NCBI RefSeq assembly: GCF_017562075.2
Contig: NW_024427766.1
Span: 1-64,000 of the forward strand
DNA from: Anopheles merus
Lineage: Eukaryota; Arthropoda; Insecta; Diptera; Culicidae
Direction of reading: 5' to 3'
DNA: 64,000 nt
In this document: piece by piece, positions 35,929 to 47,700 of the stretch
Position numbering within the stretch: position 1 is the first letter of the stretch
How the letters are laid out: each line of letters opens with the position of its first letter
Made by a program: the position numbers and the translations under genes
Notes under the pieces: model-generated
What the model was told of the DNA's origin: nothing
The model's database searches: none
The model's input: only the letters and a program-made list of their open reading frames with translations

Positions 35929-38900
35929 ATGGAGACGGTTGTTTCGTCAAGTGAGTGTTTGCGTATATACACGTTGTTATATCACGAACTAACATGTTCA
36001 CTTCCTTTCCAGGCCATCTGTACGCAACGCAGATCAAGGAGTACGGTCATTTCCTGAAAGATTATGATCAAAAGCTAGCCCAGCTCCACTTGCCTGCCCT
36101 TTCGAACGGACCCGTGCCCAGCATCGTGCGATTGGACTACGCGTGCAATAATGAGCGGCTGCCGCCCGCTCGCATGATAGAGACCAATAGCATCAACAGT
36201 GGCAAATCGAACAGTGCCACACCCGGCACTAGCACCCTACCGCTGAACAAGCTACTGTCCACCTTTGCGCAACTGTGCCGTGAGATCGATTGTCTGGAGC
36301 AGGAGATACGGGCGCTGGTACGCACTATTTACGATCGCACCGAACCATTCCGTGATGTGGAGGATACCGATCGTCCGCCTCTGCTATGGATTGCTCAGAA
36401 TATCGACCTGATGGCAACGGTGCAGTGCCACTACGAACGTCTCCGAGATGTCGGCGTTCTGCTGCTGCGTCAAATCGGTGCCTTTTTTGACGAGGAAGCA
36501 TCGTACGGCCGAGCGAAGCGCACGAAAAAGAATGGTCTGGATGGGAAGTCACCACCGTCGTTGGATGTAGACGTGAGTAATCCACAGACGAAACTATGAG
36601 AAGTATGTAGGTATTTGTGTTCATTCGTTCATAATTTCCAGTATCTCTTCGACTATATTGGAAAACTGTTACGCGTCGCCCTGGAACTCGATCATATAAT
36701 AGGCAAGACTCACCTCAAAGCGCACTGGCGATCGTTCGCTCATAAGCTTCGCCAGCCGACTAAAAGCGCTCCGTCGAACAAGGCCGGCTTCCGCGATCTT
36801 CTGTTCGTGTGCCAAGCGATTGGCTTTTGGATTGGGGATGAGTCCATGCCGGAAGTGACGGGCGAAAGGCGCCTTCTCGAGGCACTGTACAAGGTGAAAA
36901 CGCGCTTCGATCCGGTTTGCTCCGGGGAAGCCTTTAGCGATCGGTTCATGAAGTTTTTGAAGCGAAAGCTTACCAACCTTACGGCGTGTGCAAAGACGAC
37001 ACCAAACGGAGTAGATTTCACACAATCGAAGGATGTTATTGGCGTGAACGTGCTGCTGAATTTCGCCCTCTATCTCTTTCTGCCGATCGAGCAGCGCATG
37101 TTGAAGAATCTTTTCGAGCTAAACCTGAAGGTGGGTAAGGAGTGAAGGATACCTTCGTAGTTGGAAAATGGTACCATCATGGAAGCGTTTTTCTTTCAGT
37201 TCCCCCTGATTCCGCTGGAGGACAATTTCCCCTGGCAGCCGGACGAGTTCATACAGGCGCATGGGCATAAGCTGCTGCGGGATTACGACGCGAGTGCGGC
37301 TCCAATTTCCGTCAGTACGCCGCTGTCTACGTCGTTCGATTATCAGAAGGCACGGGACGCGCAACTGCAGGCGCTGGAAAAATCGGCTACAGCTGCCGTT
37401 CTCTGTCTGCATGCGGCCAGCTGGCTGGTGGAGGCTCATGTGCAGTTGCGCAACCGGCCACCCGTGCCCGGGGCTTCTCAGGATGATGGCAATTTTACGC
37501 TGGAAAAATTGCGCATCAAATGTGGCCTGCTGCTGGAGGGTGTACGACTCGTGCGCGAGATGGAATACGTGCTGGGAACACTGTACGCGCTGTACGGTCG
37601 ACGGGCTACGGAAAGGACGGACCGATTGATACAGTACCGGCGCATGGTGGTAGAGTTTTTGCTGTCCTCCACTCGCCGTTCCGTCACTGTGCCCTGCCTG
37701 CAGTTTATCGTTCAGCATCAGCAGCATAAAATCTACACCATTGTTAATAATGCCAAGGTAAGGCGAAGGTCCGGTGACAGTGTTTCATTCTAACTTGGTT
37801 CCACCTTTTCTTTTTTTGGGTAGAAAAAATTGCTCCGCGAAGCAAAGGAATCCAAATCCACCGCCAATGGGTCGCTCTGGCTGGAGAAGATTTCCACTAT
37901 CGATGTGTTGGAAAAGTGCCTTCACGGTCCGGCCACACCAGAACGGGTGGGGTTGGCACAACTGACCATTGCCCTGTGCCACGGAAGTGCGTCCAACGGC
38001 GGACCTCCTCTGCTAGCGCTGACGGATGACGCGTACCGCAAGGTGGAGTCACTGCTGAACCGCCTGGCCACCTTCATCGACTGGGAGCGGGAGTGCAATC
38101 GTCTCGACGTTGCCGGCAAATATACGCCCCTGCTGGGCCCGAGTGCCCGGCTGGATGCACTCTCCGTGAGTGTCGTTCCCATGAGCAACCGGATCGAAGC
38201 ATTCATACGATGGGACTTTCACGGCAAGTGGCATCAGATCGAACCGTTCGATCCGTTCCGCGACGGATGCGACGCGGCAATGGGTGAACAAAACCACACG
38301 CAGAAGCTGGTGTTTGCGTTTCTGCGCACGAAGCTCACGCAGGAGCCGGATGGACGATGGCTGTCCGCACGGCATTCGGTTGCGCATCATTTGAGCGATG
38401 TGTTCTACACGCTTTCGACCATCTCACCGTCCGAGTGGCGCATCTATCGCGAAATGCGCTCCATCGTAGACCGGAAGTACGGTATACGGTTGGTGGAGGA
38501 CCAGTTGCCACGGACGACGGCCGAGGATAGGCGGGGCCCGCGTGGTCACGGACAGGACGACGATGTGCTGGCGCTGATGGAAGATTTCGAAACGTTCATC
38601 GGCTCGTACGGGTACGATTTGCACGGCCAGCTGTTTATTGAGCGTCAGCAGGCAGCGGCACCGGCAAGCGGCGGTAGCACCAGTGGTGGCGGTGTGCTCA
38701 ATGTGGTCAAAATTGAACACATTGCCAATTCCATCAAGCGCCACGGGCCTGGAATTATAAGCACAGTGGTAAGATGCGGTAGAAACATGTGTAAGGGCTT
38801 AGAGAAGATTACATTTGTCCCTTACCTAATCTCTTCCATCAGGTAAACTATGCATTCCAGTTCCTGCGCCAGAAGCTGTTCACATTTTCCCACTTCCTGT

Positions 38901-40001
38901 ACGACGAGCAAATACACTCCCGGCTGGCTGCGGATGCGAAAAAGCTCGTTACTGACAGTAACGACTCAGCGGGAACTGGTGCATCGTCCGGTGTGAATGC
39001 TGCCAATTATACGTACGACCGGGCGCTCGCGTTCAACCGACGCATCCGAAACCTTGGCCTGTCGGACGATGGTGAAACATACGTCGATCTGTTCCGCAAA
39101 CTGATCTGTCAAATTGGTAAGCTGCCGAAGACGACCAAAGAGTTCACGTTGCTATGACGATCTCGCTTCGCGTTTCTTCTCTTCCACAGGCAATGCGATG
39201 GCTTTCATACGGATGCTGCATGCCGGTGCGCTGCACGAGTGCACCGGTGCCGCCGAGTTCGTCTCGAATCCTCCAACGGCAGCGGAAGCGTCAGAGCACG
39301 ATCAGGCACAATCAAGCGAACCGACCGTTGGCTCCCCGGGTAATCAGTCGGCCGTTAACATATGGCGTCAAGATATGGCCACCGTTCGGACAAGCTGGCG
39401 ACTGGAGAATGAGTTTTTCCGCCTGCTGCTGAATGCGTTCGACGGGTTGCGGCGCCGTCGGCCGACCCATGCGGATGGCGAAAGCTCTGCACCAGCGGAC
39501 AGCTTTGCGCATTTAGAGCTGTTTTATCTGATCATACCGCCGCTGACGATCAGCTACGTCGAGGCGATGCTGAAGGCAAAGGAAACGATCGCTAAAAAAG
39601 ATCGGCACGGAACGTTTCTGCCAACGGACGATGGTTTCGTGATGGGTAAGAGCAGCGTCGTTCTGTTTAATGCAAGTGTAACTTAATAATAATCCTCTTT
39701 TTGCTTTTCCCTCGCTAAAGGGCTTTCCTATCTGCTGACGCTGCTCAACCAAACGGCAGCGTTCAATTCGCTGCACTGGTTCAAGGAGGTACACACCAAA
39801 TATGCCCGTGAAATGGGCAAACTGAATCAGCAGACGGCCGGTGGGACCTCCAATCCGCTGCAGCAATCCTCCACGATGGAACCGTCGGACGAAAAGATGC
39901 TGCCAACAGTATCGCTCACACGCAAACGGCTGAACGCGATGCAGCATGAGTTTGAACTGTTGCAATACAATTTGTCCAGCTCGAAGATATTTTTCAAATA
40001 G
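35929..40001 (+). CDS. WASHC4: WASH complex subunit 4 (SWIP)
   Basis: SWIP is a large core subunit of the WASH complex, which activates Arp2/3 actin branching on endosomes. Eight exons join in frame: 35929-35950, 36013-36572, 36642-37130, 37200-37757, 37824-38768, 38843-39116, 39190-39645 and 39721-40001. The product is 1194 residues, against 1173 in human. It begins METVVSSSHLYATQIKEYG. The most conserved part is the C-terminal third: YGYDLHGQLFIERQ, IEHIANSIKRHGPGI, NYAFQFLRQKLFTFSHFLYDE, GNAMAFIRMLHAGALH, FYLIIPPLTISYVE, DDGFVMG, SLHWFKEV and the end LSSSKIFFK, all matching SWIP in order. All introns are 60-80 bp. The very short first coding exon (22 bp) is supported by frame and a good donor. 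A poly(A) signal follows at 40249-40254. Confidence 0.95.
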
Positions 40002-40248
40002 ATCTTGTTCGACCTTGAAGGATTCTTACACCAAAATGTAAATGTTACACATTCCTTACGATATTTTTTGTTATATGCTGGGCACGATTTGTACCTCTCT
40101 CAAGTGAATTTTATGGATGTTATTGTGCGAAAAGAATAGTATATCAAATCAGTAGAAGCGTCAAATATATTTAAGAAGAAAAAAACGCAAATCTATCGCA
40201 CTATCGTAGAATCTATTAATCGTATAATGTGTGTTGAATCATTTGATC

Positions 40249-40254
40249 AATAAA
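40249..40254 (+). terminator. Poly(A) signal of WASHC4
   Basis: AATAAA about 250 bp after the stop codon, followed by A-rich sequence, between the convergent WASHC4 and SREK1IP1-like genes. Confidence 0.6.
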
Positions 40255-40563
40255 AAGAAAAAAAGGAAATGTTTAGCATTTTACTTAATATAACCACAAT
40301 GACAAATTAAAAGGGAAAAGCTTAGTTGGAAAAGCTTTCCTAAAATTGATTCTTGTTTTTTCTGACTTTCCTACAACGCCACTTAAGATCCATTGTAAAA
40401 AGGCTTATTGCTGATATGATCAATCCATGCCTTTTTTAAATGATCACGTTTTTTCATCAACGTAAATGTATTGCAATTCATGATCTGTTTTTCAAGTGTA
40501 TGTGTATGTATGTATACAGCTATTGTCCTTAAACACAATTGAGTGATTGATTCCGGATGCTCT

Positions 40564-41165
40564 CTAGCTGTCCGAGCTACTGTCGGAATCCTTTCGCTTG
40601 CGCCTGTGCCTAACCTTTTTGGACTTTTTCACTTCCCTTTTGCTTTGCTTCACTTCCCTTTTCCTGTATCGCTTTTTGGTTTTCTTTTTGTGCTTACTAT
40701 CGCTACTACTACTACTACTGCTGCTGCTAGTGCTCCTATCCGAACTATCGCTATCGTCCGATCTGCTCGAGCGGGATCTTTTCCGATGCTTGCGCTTCTT
40801 TTTCTCCTTGCGTGCCTCCTTTACGCGGCGTGCCCGTTCCTTGCGTTCTTTGCGGGCCGCTTTCTCTGCTTTGCGCTTTTCTTCTTCCTCTTCCTGCTTC
40901 CGGAGCTCTTGCAGTGGTGTGAGGTAGTTCTGTTCGGGCGATTCACTACCTGGACGCTTTTGGACCGGTACTACGGCTTGGCTTTGCGGATCGACCTGTG
41001 GCGTGAGAGTCGTCAGCATGTTGCATGATGCTACACACCTTTTACGGTTGCTTTACTTACCGTCAGGTAGTTCCGGCACTGATACGTCAGGTGTCCTGGA
41101 AAGCCACACTTTTTGCAGGCTGCGCGAACATTCTCCTTTTGCGATAGACCTGTTAGGTACTCCAT
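40564..41165 (-). CDS. SREK1IP1: SREK1IP1-like zinc-knuckle, Ser/Arg/Lys-rich protein
   Basis: SREK1IP1 (P18SRP) is a small nuclear protein that binds the splicing factor SREK1. Two exons join in frame, 41061-41165 and 40564-40995 (65-bp intron), giving 178 residues. The N-terminus holds a single CCHC knuckle, CKKCGFPGHLTYQC, followed by RNYLTVDP, as in the family (CKKCGYPGHLTFECRNF). The rest is charged: a Glu/Lys/Arg-rich stretch likely to form a helix, then a long serine run and a Lys/Arg-rich tail ending DSDSSSDS. A (CA)n repeat lies 3 bp upstream of the start codon. It converges with WASHC4, 562 bp between stop codons. Confidence 0.88.
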
Positions 41166-41166
41166 G

Positions 41167-41168
<2 letters not shown>

Positions 41169-41210
<42 letters not shown>
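41169..41210. repeat. (GT)n microsatellite abutting a start codon
   Basis: About 21 uninterrupted GT units (CA on the transcribed strand) end 3 bp before the ATG of the SREK1IP1-like gene. Confidence 0.95.
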
Positions 41211-41213
<3 letters not shown>

Positions 41214-41467
41214 GGGTCACTAATCACGGTATAAATACGTATTTTTTACGAGTTAAAAAGTATTGTTAAAACTTCGTTTCGAGTGCTTCGAACGCAGTTC
41301 AATTGTTTACAAATCGTTCGAGAATGTAAACAAACATGATTTGACAGCCCGCTAAACATTGCGGGGTTTCGAGTACCCGTTGTGCAAAGTGACAAACAAA
41401 AAAAAAGCTTCTCGCTCATTTTTTCAGGTCATCTCCTTCCGCCTTACAGTTATCGTACCGCAACCTC

Positions 41468-41527
41468 CTAGCGATGCATAACTTCAATGCGAAACCATAT
41501 AACAGTACAGAGGGAAGGAGAAAGCTC
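41468..41527 (+). repeat. 60-bp repeat also present inside the MITE at 45005-45951
   Basis: The segment starting CTAGCGATGCATAACTTC matches 45555-45614 at almost every position. Both copies open with ATG and encode MHNFNAKPYNSTE, with a synonymous TAT/TAC difference. In this copy the frame ends after 37 codons. It looks like a fragment of a coding exon whose parent gene is not in the window. Confidence 0.75.
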
Positions 41528-41536
41528 TTAAACTTT

Positions 41537-41751
41537 AAGTTGGCAACCGGATACCCGGGTATTTTTTTCAACTTCGAACTGCAATAACTTTTGATTCATT
41601 CCTTTTATTGACCTGAAATTTTCCGTAGCCTCCCAACTTTTAATTCATGATTTTTTGGTGCATAAGTTGTAATTTTAAACAGCCTGTAAGTATTTTATTT
41701 TGATTTTTTTTAACTTTACCACGTAAGTTAGCAACCAGCATACCCGGGTAT
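41537..41751. repeat. Pair of direct repeats around ATACCCGGGTAT
   Basis: AAGTTGGCAACCGGATACCC at 41537 and AAGTTAGCAACCAGCATACC at 41725 share a 26-bp unit containing the palindrome ATACCCGGGTAT or its near copy. They lie about 188 bp apart. Identity is unknown. Confidence 0.5.
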
Positions 41752-41941
41752 TCTATACATTTTGTATGGAGAATGACGTTTCTCTTCTTCCTCTTTTCGT
41801 ATTGTGCTTATTTTCGAGTCAAATTCAAGCGATTCCAAATTTCAATTTGACCGTTATTTTTATAATAAAATGAAAAAACTAAATGAATAAATGAAATAGA
41901 AGAGGATATATGGTCGGCATTACTTGCTTACAACATTAAGG

Positions 41942-42216
41942 CCGGGCTACATTGATCGTACTCCGTACTGTAATTTTGATTTTCACTAGCGCATCTGGCG
42001 GCGGCTGGTGGACGCGAAAATGGCTGAAATACTTGCACAACATGTTTATGTATCAATTACAAAGCTTTCTCAGTCCAGTTAAAGTGAAAAACATGGAAAA
42101 ATAACATATTTTCTGGAACGGCTCCAAATTGTTTGGCAAAATGCTTCGGTCAGCCGCCGCCAGATGCGCTAGTGAATATAAAAATTACACCACGGAGTAC
42201 GATCAATGTAGCCCGG
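41942..42216. mobile_element. Foldback MITE, 275 bp
   Basis: The two ends are inverted copies over about 70 bp, beginning CCGGGCTACATTGATCGTAC and running through GCGCATCTGGCGGCGGCT. The central part is short and AT-rich. No clean TSD is visible. There is no coding capacity. Confidence 0.8.
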
Positions 42217-42580
42217 AGCCGGCTCCGAACCAACAGCTCTGCTCCAACGGCTCCGGCACCGGTTTTAACACAGTGAACAAAAAAATAAATAAATTAGGTT
42301 TCAATTGAGAAAATCCGTAAATAGCCGAGTAAGTCGTGTTTAAAGTAATTTAACTAAAACAAAAAAAAAGAAAACATAAAACAAAATTGATAAGTTTTGA
42401 AAATTGTTAAGAAATGGGACTAACGAATGATACACAACGTCATGCATGTCAATACTGCAATCACATCGGGCGTTAGCTTCCACACTTGCGTGAAGATATA
42501 CTCTTTTTTTACGCTATCATACAATGCCGTCTCTATTGAACCGTTGGTCCGATGGCGCTGATTCGCCGCCGGCTCCGGAG

Positions 42581-42952
42581 CAGTGGCGGATTAAGGGTAT
42601 CGGGGGCCCTAGGCGGCAAGACGAGTTGAGGCCTCCTGTAAATGGTAAATAGTGCGGGGGGTTGTTTTGGTACTTGCAATGAGCTTGCTGTTGGGAGATT
42701 ACAGTAAACTTGAAATGTCGTCGGGGGGCCCCCATGATTGTTGGCTCTAAAATTTTGGTTGATGGGGGAGGGGGGGGGGGGATGGATGCAAATGATTCGT
42801 TAGCCTCGGGGTCCCAACGTCTATCATTCCGGGGGCCCTTGTCGTTAGTACTCTGTCCATACGGCATACTATAGACTAGCGATCTACGGAGCCCCTAAAT
42901 CGATGGGGCCCCCGGCGACCGCCTAGTCCGCCTACCGTTAGATCCGCCACTG
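42581..42952. mobile_element. hAT-like MITE, 372 bp, same family as 25498-25603
   Basis: The left end CAGTGGCGGATTAAGGGTAT and the reverse-complemented right end CAGTGGCGGATCTAACGGTA match the 106-bp copy in the P element. Flanks CTCCGGAG (42573-42580) and CTTCGGAG (42953-42960) form an 8-bp TSD with one change. This copy keeps about 265 bp of interior lost in the other. Confidence 0.88.
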
Positions 42953-42986
42953 CTTCGGAGCCGTGGGTGCAGAGTCGGCTCCGGAG

Positions 42987-43913
42987 CAGTGATGGGTAAA
43001 TTCAACAAAAATCCGGAATCGCTTCTGAATGACTCTGCCAAAATCGGAAGCGATTCCGCAAGGTTGGTGCAACACTCCAAACTCGAAACCGTCCGGAGCC
43101 GTCCGGAGCCGTCCGGAACCGCCCGGAGCCGCTAGTCGGTAGCTGGATCCGTCCGGAACCGTTCAGAGCCGACGGAGCAGACAGGAATCGTTGTAACAGT
43201 CGAAATTATTCTGAAACGCTTCAAATCGCATGCATCAGCAATAATATCTAATATAAAATTAGGAGTTGATGAGTTAAAAAAAAGTCTTCTTCATTTACTG
43301 TAGTGAAGATTTTTTTTAACAATACATGGTTTGATACTCTTTCTTAAGACCTCGGGACATTTTTTAAATTTAATTTGTAAAAATATGCATTCAATCTTTT
43401 TTCTTTCAATTGTTTTATTTACTAAAATATGAAAAGAATAATTATGCATTTGATGCGATGACTCAAGGGTTATACGTCTAAGCAATTTGGTAGACATGGC
43501 ATGTTCTGGGCGTGGAACAATGTGTTCGAGAAATGTGCCGAAGAATCAGTATTGACTGCAATGAATTTAGGTATCATCAACGTTTTCAAGTGTCATGCCG
43601 TAGTATTCTAATTGTTTAAGAAAGAATCGAGAAGATGTCCCATGGTCTTTAGATAAAGTGTGAAACCCTGTATTGTACAAAAAAAAAAAAACTTCACTAC
43701 AGTAAATACTGTTACAACGGTTCCGGTCGGCTCCGACAGCTCCGGACGGCTCCGACCGGCTCCAGCTGCCGACTAGCGGCTCGGAGTGGCTCCGGACGGC
43801 TCCGAACGGCTCAGGGCGGAATCGTCGGATTTATTTAGACGGTATCGGAGCCGGAGTAGCAATGCTCGGAAGCGATTCCAAGCCGTGGGTGCGATTCCGA
43901 TAACCCATCACTA
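42987..43913. mobile_element. hAT-like element with long GC-rich arms, 927 bp
   Basis: The ends are CAGTGATGGGTAA and, reverse-complemented, TAGTGATGGGTTA. A perfect 8-bp TSD CTCCGGAG flanks it (42979-42986, 43914-43921). Both arms contain many copies of GGCTCCGGA/TCCGGAGCC-type motifs in opposite orientation, so the element can fold back. The middle is occupied by a mariner-like MITE (43298-43702). Confidence 0.85.
43298..43702. mobile_element. Mariner-like MITE nested in the previous element, 405 bp
   Basis: The ends CTGTAGTGAAGATTTTTT and, reverse-complemented, CTGTAGTGAAGTTTTTTT are inverted repeats flanked by TA on both sides (43296-43297, 43703-43704), the Tc1/mariner target duplication. 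I recognise no transposase in the interior. Confidence 0.8.
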
Positions 43914-44940
43914 CTCCGGAGCCGTTAGTGGGCTCTGAAACACCCCTCACTAATATCGAGGACAACATGTATTGTCTTACATACAATAGCACAATAGATA
44001 TAGGCCGTGCACTAACCAGCCGCACCGAGCACCGTAATAAGTTTTGAAGAAGATTTTAGCAACTGGTTTGACTCGCAATCAATTCCAGAAATCGAAAAGC
44101 TTTGAAATTTTATCTAGGACTAGAGCAGGTTTGTGTTAAGCTCCTATAAAAGAGATAAATTTAGTTTCTGTTTCTGGAAATAGGTTCCGGATTAGTTAAA
44201 GGTTCGTGATTAGTTAGAAAGAATTTCCAAGATCGAGATTGATACAAATTCAGTTTCTGAACTGACATAGCATCAGTGTTGCAAAATGTTTTGAGAATCA
44301 CATGATAATCACCACCGAAATCAATGAACATATCCATGAGTGCTTGATGTTTGTTGCTGATACTCAATGAAATTGCGTCATGGCATGCCAAACGCGACAT
44401 GCGAGTGCCAAGCAAAGTTAATTCCGTAATCCTGCAAGCAAAGTTAATACTCTGACTGATAAGCTGAGCTTAATGCCGACGCAAGCAATATCATGATTTT
44501 TTTCTGGCAGTGAACAGTGCTGCCAAATGCCACCAAAACTCATGACTGAAACGAAGCACAAATGGGCTCACGTAAACAACTGAGGTGATCAGAGGTGAGA
44601 CTCAAACAGTTGGTGGACCAATCACATGCTCGGTGACATTTTGTTTAACACACTTGGTCGCGACATTTTTTGTCGGTGATAATCATGAAATTCTTGAAAT
44701 ATACTTGGAGTGCAACAAAATGGGCATGCTTTCTAGCTGTGTGTGATTTGATGGTATGTCGGTTCAAACACAGTGAGAAAACATGCTCATTTTTTTGCTT
44801 GGGACCACTCGAACGGACCGCAAATCTCCCATGACTTTCGTGATGATCATCGTCAGAAACTGTGGAGACCAAGTGATTGACTAAGAGTTCCACGCAAACA
44901 ATGAGACAATGAGATTTGGCTGATTTAGACTAAGGGATAT

Positions 44941-46209
44941 TGTTGGGATGAATTTTCGCTAACCGCCTTTGAAACGGTTCTGAAACTATATTTCATACAT
45001 ATTAGCCGGCATCGCGAATAAATGAACTCTTTTTAACAGTCGTTTAAAGTTCATTTTGGTTTAACCGAGTTCATTTGTTGTTCATTCCTGTTAAAATAAA
45101 CGATCGTCAAAACAGTTAACGACTGCTCGAAATGGCATATAGGCAAACACGGGGAAAAAATTCGAGCAGTACAATTAAACGACTGTTAATTTGTATCGCA
45201 TACGCTCTTGACAGTCGTTTCCCAAGCGCCACAGATTAAGCTTAAACGACTGGAAAATTGAATATCCATAGGAAAAAAATGAAAGCTTCACAGCTTCATT
45301 GGGTTGATCAATAGATGGCGTATTACAACTCATCATTATATTGCTATCCTTTTCTTGCAATGTGTTTCGACAAGTTTCATCTTATAATGACCTATATAGC
45401 CTTCTAACTTTCTGAGCAAAAATCTATATGAATGGTCGTGTGGTCAGATACGTGGGTATCCACACCAACGACCATTACTCAAATCTCACTTGCTTCAGTA
45501 CTGGTGGTTTCCGTTGGAGTTTAGTATTTAAACAATCGTATCGCCGTTCTAGTTCTAGCGATGCATAACTTCAATGCGAAACCATACAACAGTACAGAGG
45601 AAATGAGAAAGCTCTCCTCCAAGCGAGGAAGCTCCACAGGTTGGGTATCCCACAAACAGATGGCGCCACCAGCTTTTTTGCTATTTTTAGAATGCATGAG
45701 TCGTTTGCCGTCTGCTAAACGAAGTCTTTCTATATTCCGTTTAGGTAGAGAATTTGAGGCGTTTAGAAGGCGTTTAGTGGTCGTTTAGTGGATTTGTGGC
45801 ACTTGGGTTGTTTAACGGCGGCATAGGACCAGTCGTTAAAATTAACAAATGAACTCAATGCGTTCGCGATGCCAAATTCTAGCAATTTTTAACGACTCTG
45901 GTTAAATTTTAACGACTGTTAATTTTAAACCAATTCTTTCGCGATACCAGCTATTATAACACGATCACATTTGATTTCACCTTTTCACTTACTTTTCTCG
46001 TCCCTTCACTAATCTGAGTTTTAACGCTTACTTAATATTAATTAATTAATATCCGTGTTACGCTTATGGCTTGGTATTTGCTCCTTACTCCTCGCTGGTT
46101 GGATTGCTTCTCCCGTTTCGCTGCGATTCTCTTGACGTTCGCCCTGTATGACTTTCGTCTCGTCAGGGGTGTTCAAACGCCAAGGGTGTCGAACGGTTTC
46201 GTCGCAACA
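44941..46209 (-). repeat. 3' LTR of the BEL element, interrupted by a MITE
   Basis: The two parts 44941-45004 and 45952-46209 match the 5' LTR continuously once the insert and its duplication are removed. I saw no base difference between the two LTRs on reading through them. Confidence 0.93.
45005..45951. mobile_element. 947-bp MITE in the BEL 3' LTR, carrying a gene-like fragment
   Basis: The ends GCCGGCATCGCGAAT and, reverse-complemented, GCTGGTATCGCGAAA are inverted repeats. Next to them are repeated AACGACTGTT/AACAGTCGTT motifs in both orientations. The comparison with the other LTR shows a duplicated TATTA (45000-45004, 45952-45956); if the ends are taken as AGC...GCT the duplication is 3 bp. 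In the interior, 45555-45614 matches 41468-41527 outside the element and opens with MHNFNAKPYNSTE. The superfamily is not assigned. Confidence 0.85.
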
Positions 46210-46268
46210 TACCCCCTCCCGTGAACTCTCCCTACTGGTGCGAAGGAGCTTTTATTGATTGGGTTCAC

Positions 46269-47700
46269 CTACTGCAAGACGTCCAAAACAGCAAGCCTGC
46301 TCGCTGATCGTCGTTGTAGACCGTTCGACGTGCGTACTAAAGCCTCTCTAACTCTCCCATCTTTCCCTGGTGTGACCTTTTCTATTTTCCCCCTGGTCCA
46401 TTGGTCTTTTGGTGTAGTTCCTATTATGATCACAAGATCTCCTATCTTCAAGTCTTCGACTTCTTTGAACCATTTACTTCTTCTTGTAATGACCGGGAGA
46501 TATTCTTTAAGCCACCTTTGCCAAAACTGTTCGGTAATATACCTCGCTAGTTTCCAGCTACTCCTGAGTGTTGCTTTCTGCTCTACTTCGGGTGAAAGTA
46601 TTTGTTTTGTTCCGTTTGAGTTGCCTAACAGGAAGTGATTTGGTGTTAACGCCTCTTCGTCGGCTGATTCAAGCGGAATATACGTTAAGGGTCTGGCGTT
46701 TATCATTGCTTCAGCTTCTAACAATATTGTTTCTAACGTTTCATCATCTGGCTTCCGCGGTGAGTCTATTACTGTACTGATTGCCGTTTTGACTGACCTA
46801 ACTAGTCTTTCCCAAGCGCCACCAATGTGTGGTGTTTGCAGGTGGTATAAATTTCCAGTTAGTTATTTGGCTTATAAATGTAACTGCAAGTGCGCTACTG
46901 ATCTCTTCTTTAATTTCATTGCTAGTTCCTTGAAAGCAAGTCGCGTTGTCAGACCAAAACTCTATGGGCGTGCCTCTTCTAGCAATGAATCGCTTTACTG
47001 CCATAATACAAGATTCTGTGCTCAGAGAATAAACTACTTCTAAGTGCACGGCCCTCACTGTTAAGCACGTGAAGAGTGCTATCCAACGTTTTGCATTAGC
47101 TCGACCTACACGCACTAGTACTGGACCGAGATAATCCACTCGGTGTAGGTAAACGGCTTGGTGAAGGCTGCCAGGCGCATTTTTGGGAGGGAAGCCATCG
47201 GTGGCGGCCTCGGATACCTTCTCATCACTCGACAGTACGGGCATGCATCGGCCACCTTCTTTACTAATGCTCGTAGATTGGGGATGTCAAAGCATTGGCG
47301 TATTTCGTTCACTACTGTCTCTCTGTTTGCATGTCGATACTGGTAGTGGTACCAACCTACAATAAGGAACGTAAGGTGATTATTTTTGGGAAGTAAAACT
47401 GGGTACTTAGCTGCAAAGGTAGCGTAGATTGATGCACCGATCCGTCCTCTCATCCTTAGTACACCTTCTTCGTCCATGAAGGGCCACTTTTTATAGATAG
47501 GACTGGATTTGCGGACATTCCCGTGCCGTTCGTCCGGGCCTCCAAGTGTCTTGCTCAGTTTCGTCACCTCTTCTGGGAAGGCTTCGTGTTGCGCAAACTT
47601 CCATAGCGCCAATTCTGCTTTACGCAGCTCGTTCTGCTTGAGTATTCCAACCTCCAAAGGTGTACTGGACACTTTGCGCCGCAAATTTTCTATGTACCGA
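46269..47700 (-). pseudogene. BEL integrase region
   Basis: The zinc-binding part (H...H...C-x2-C, ending ADACPYC near 47220) lies at the end of the frame 47115-49028. The catalytic core continues in another frame (46798-47244), with the first Asp in VDYLGP and the second in WSDNATCF. The last part (46269-46724) is in a third frame, starting near LEAEAMINARPLTY and ending with an SH3-like stretch (GDLVIIIGTTPKDQW). The frame changes near 47115-47180 and near 46850 each fit loss of one base. Confidence 0.88.

Noticed and set aside
41474..41587. Start of a plus-strand gene (MHNFNAKPYNSTE)
   Set aside because: Frame ends after 37 codons with no donor at a sensible place; better explained as a repeat copy shared with the MITE at 45005-45951.
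43070..43200. Repeated CCGTCCGGAGC units as a CRISPR-like or tandem array
   Set aside because: Eukaryotic context, units are contiguous and degenerate without spacers, and they are mirrored at 43720-43860 as arms of a foldback transposon.
44507..44514. 8-bp TSD for the split foldback element 44515-52631
   Set aside because: Flanks GCAGTGAA and CATAGGAT do not match; ends may be misplaced or eroded.
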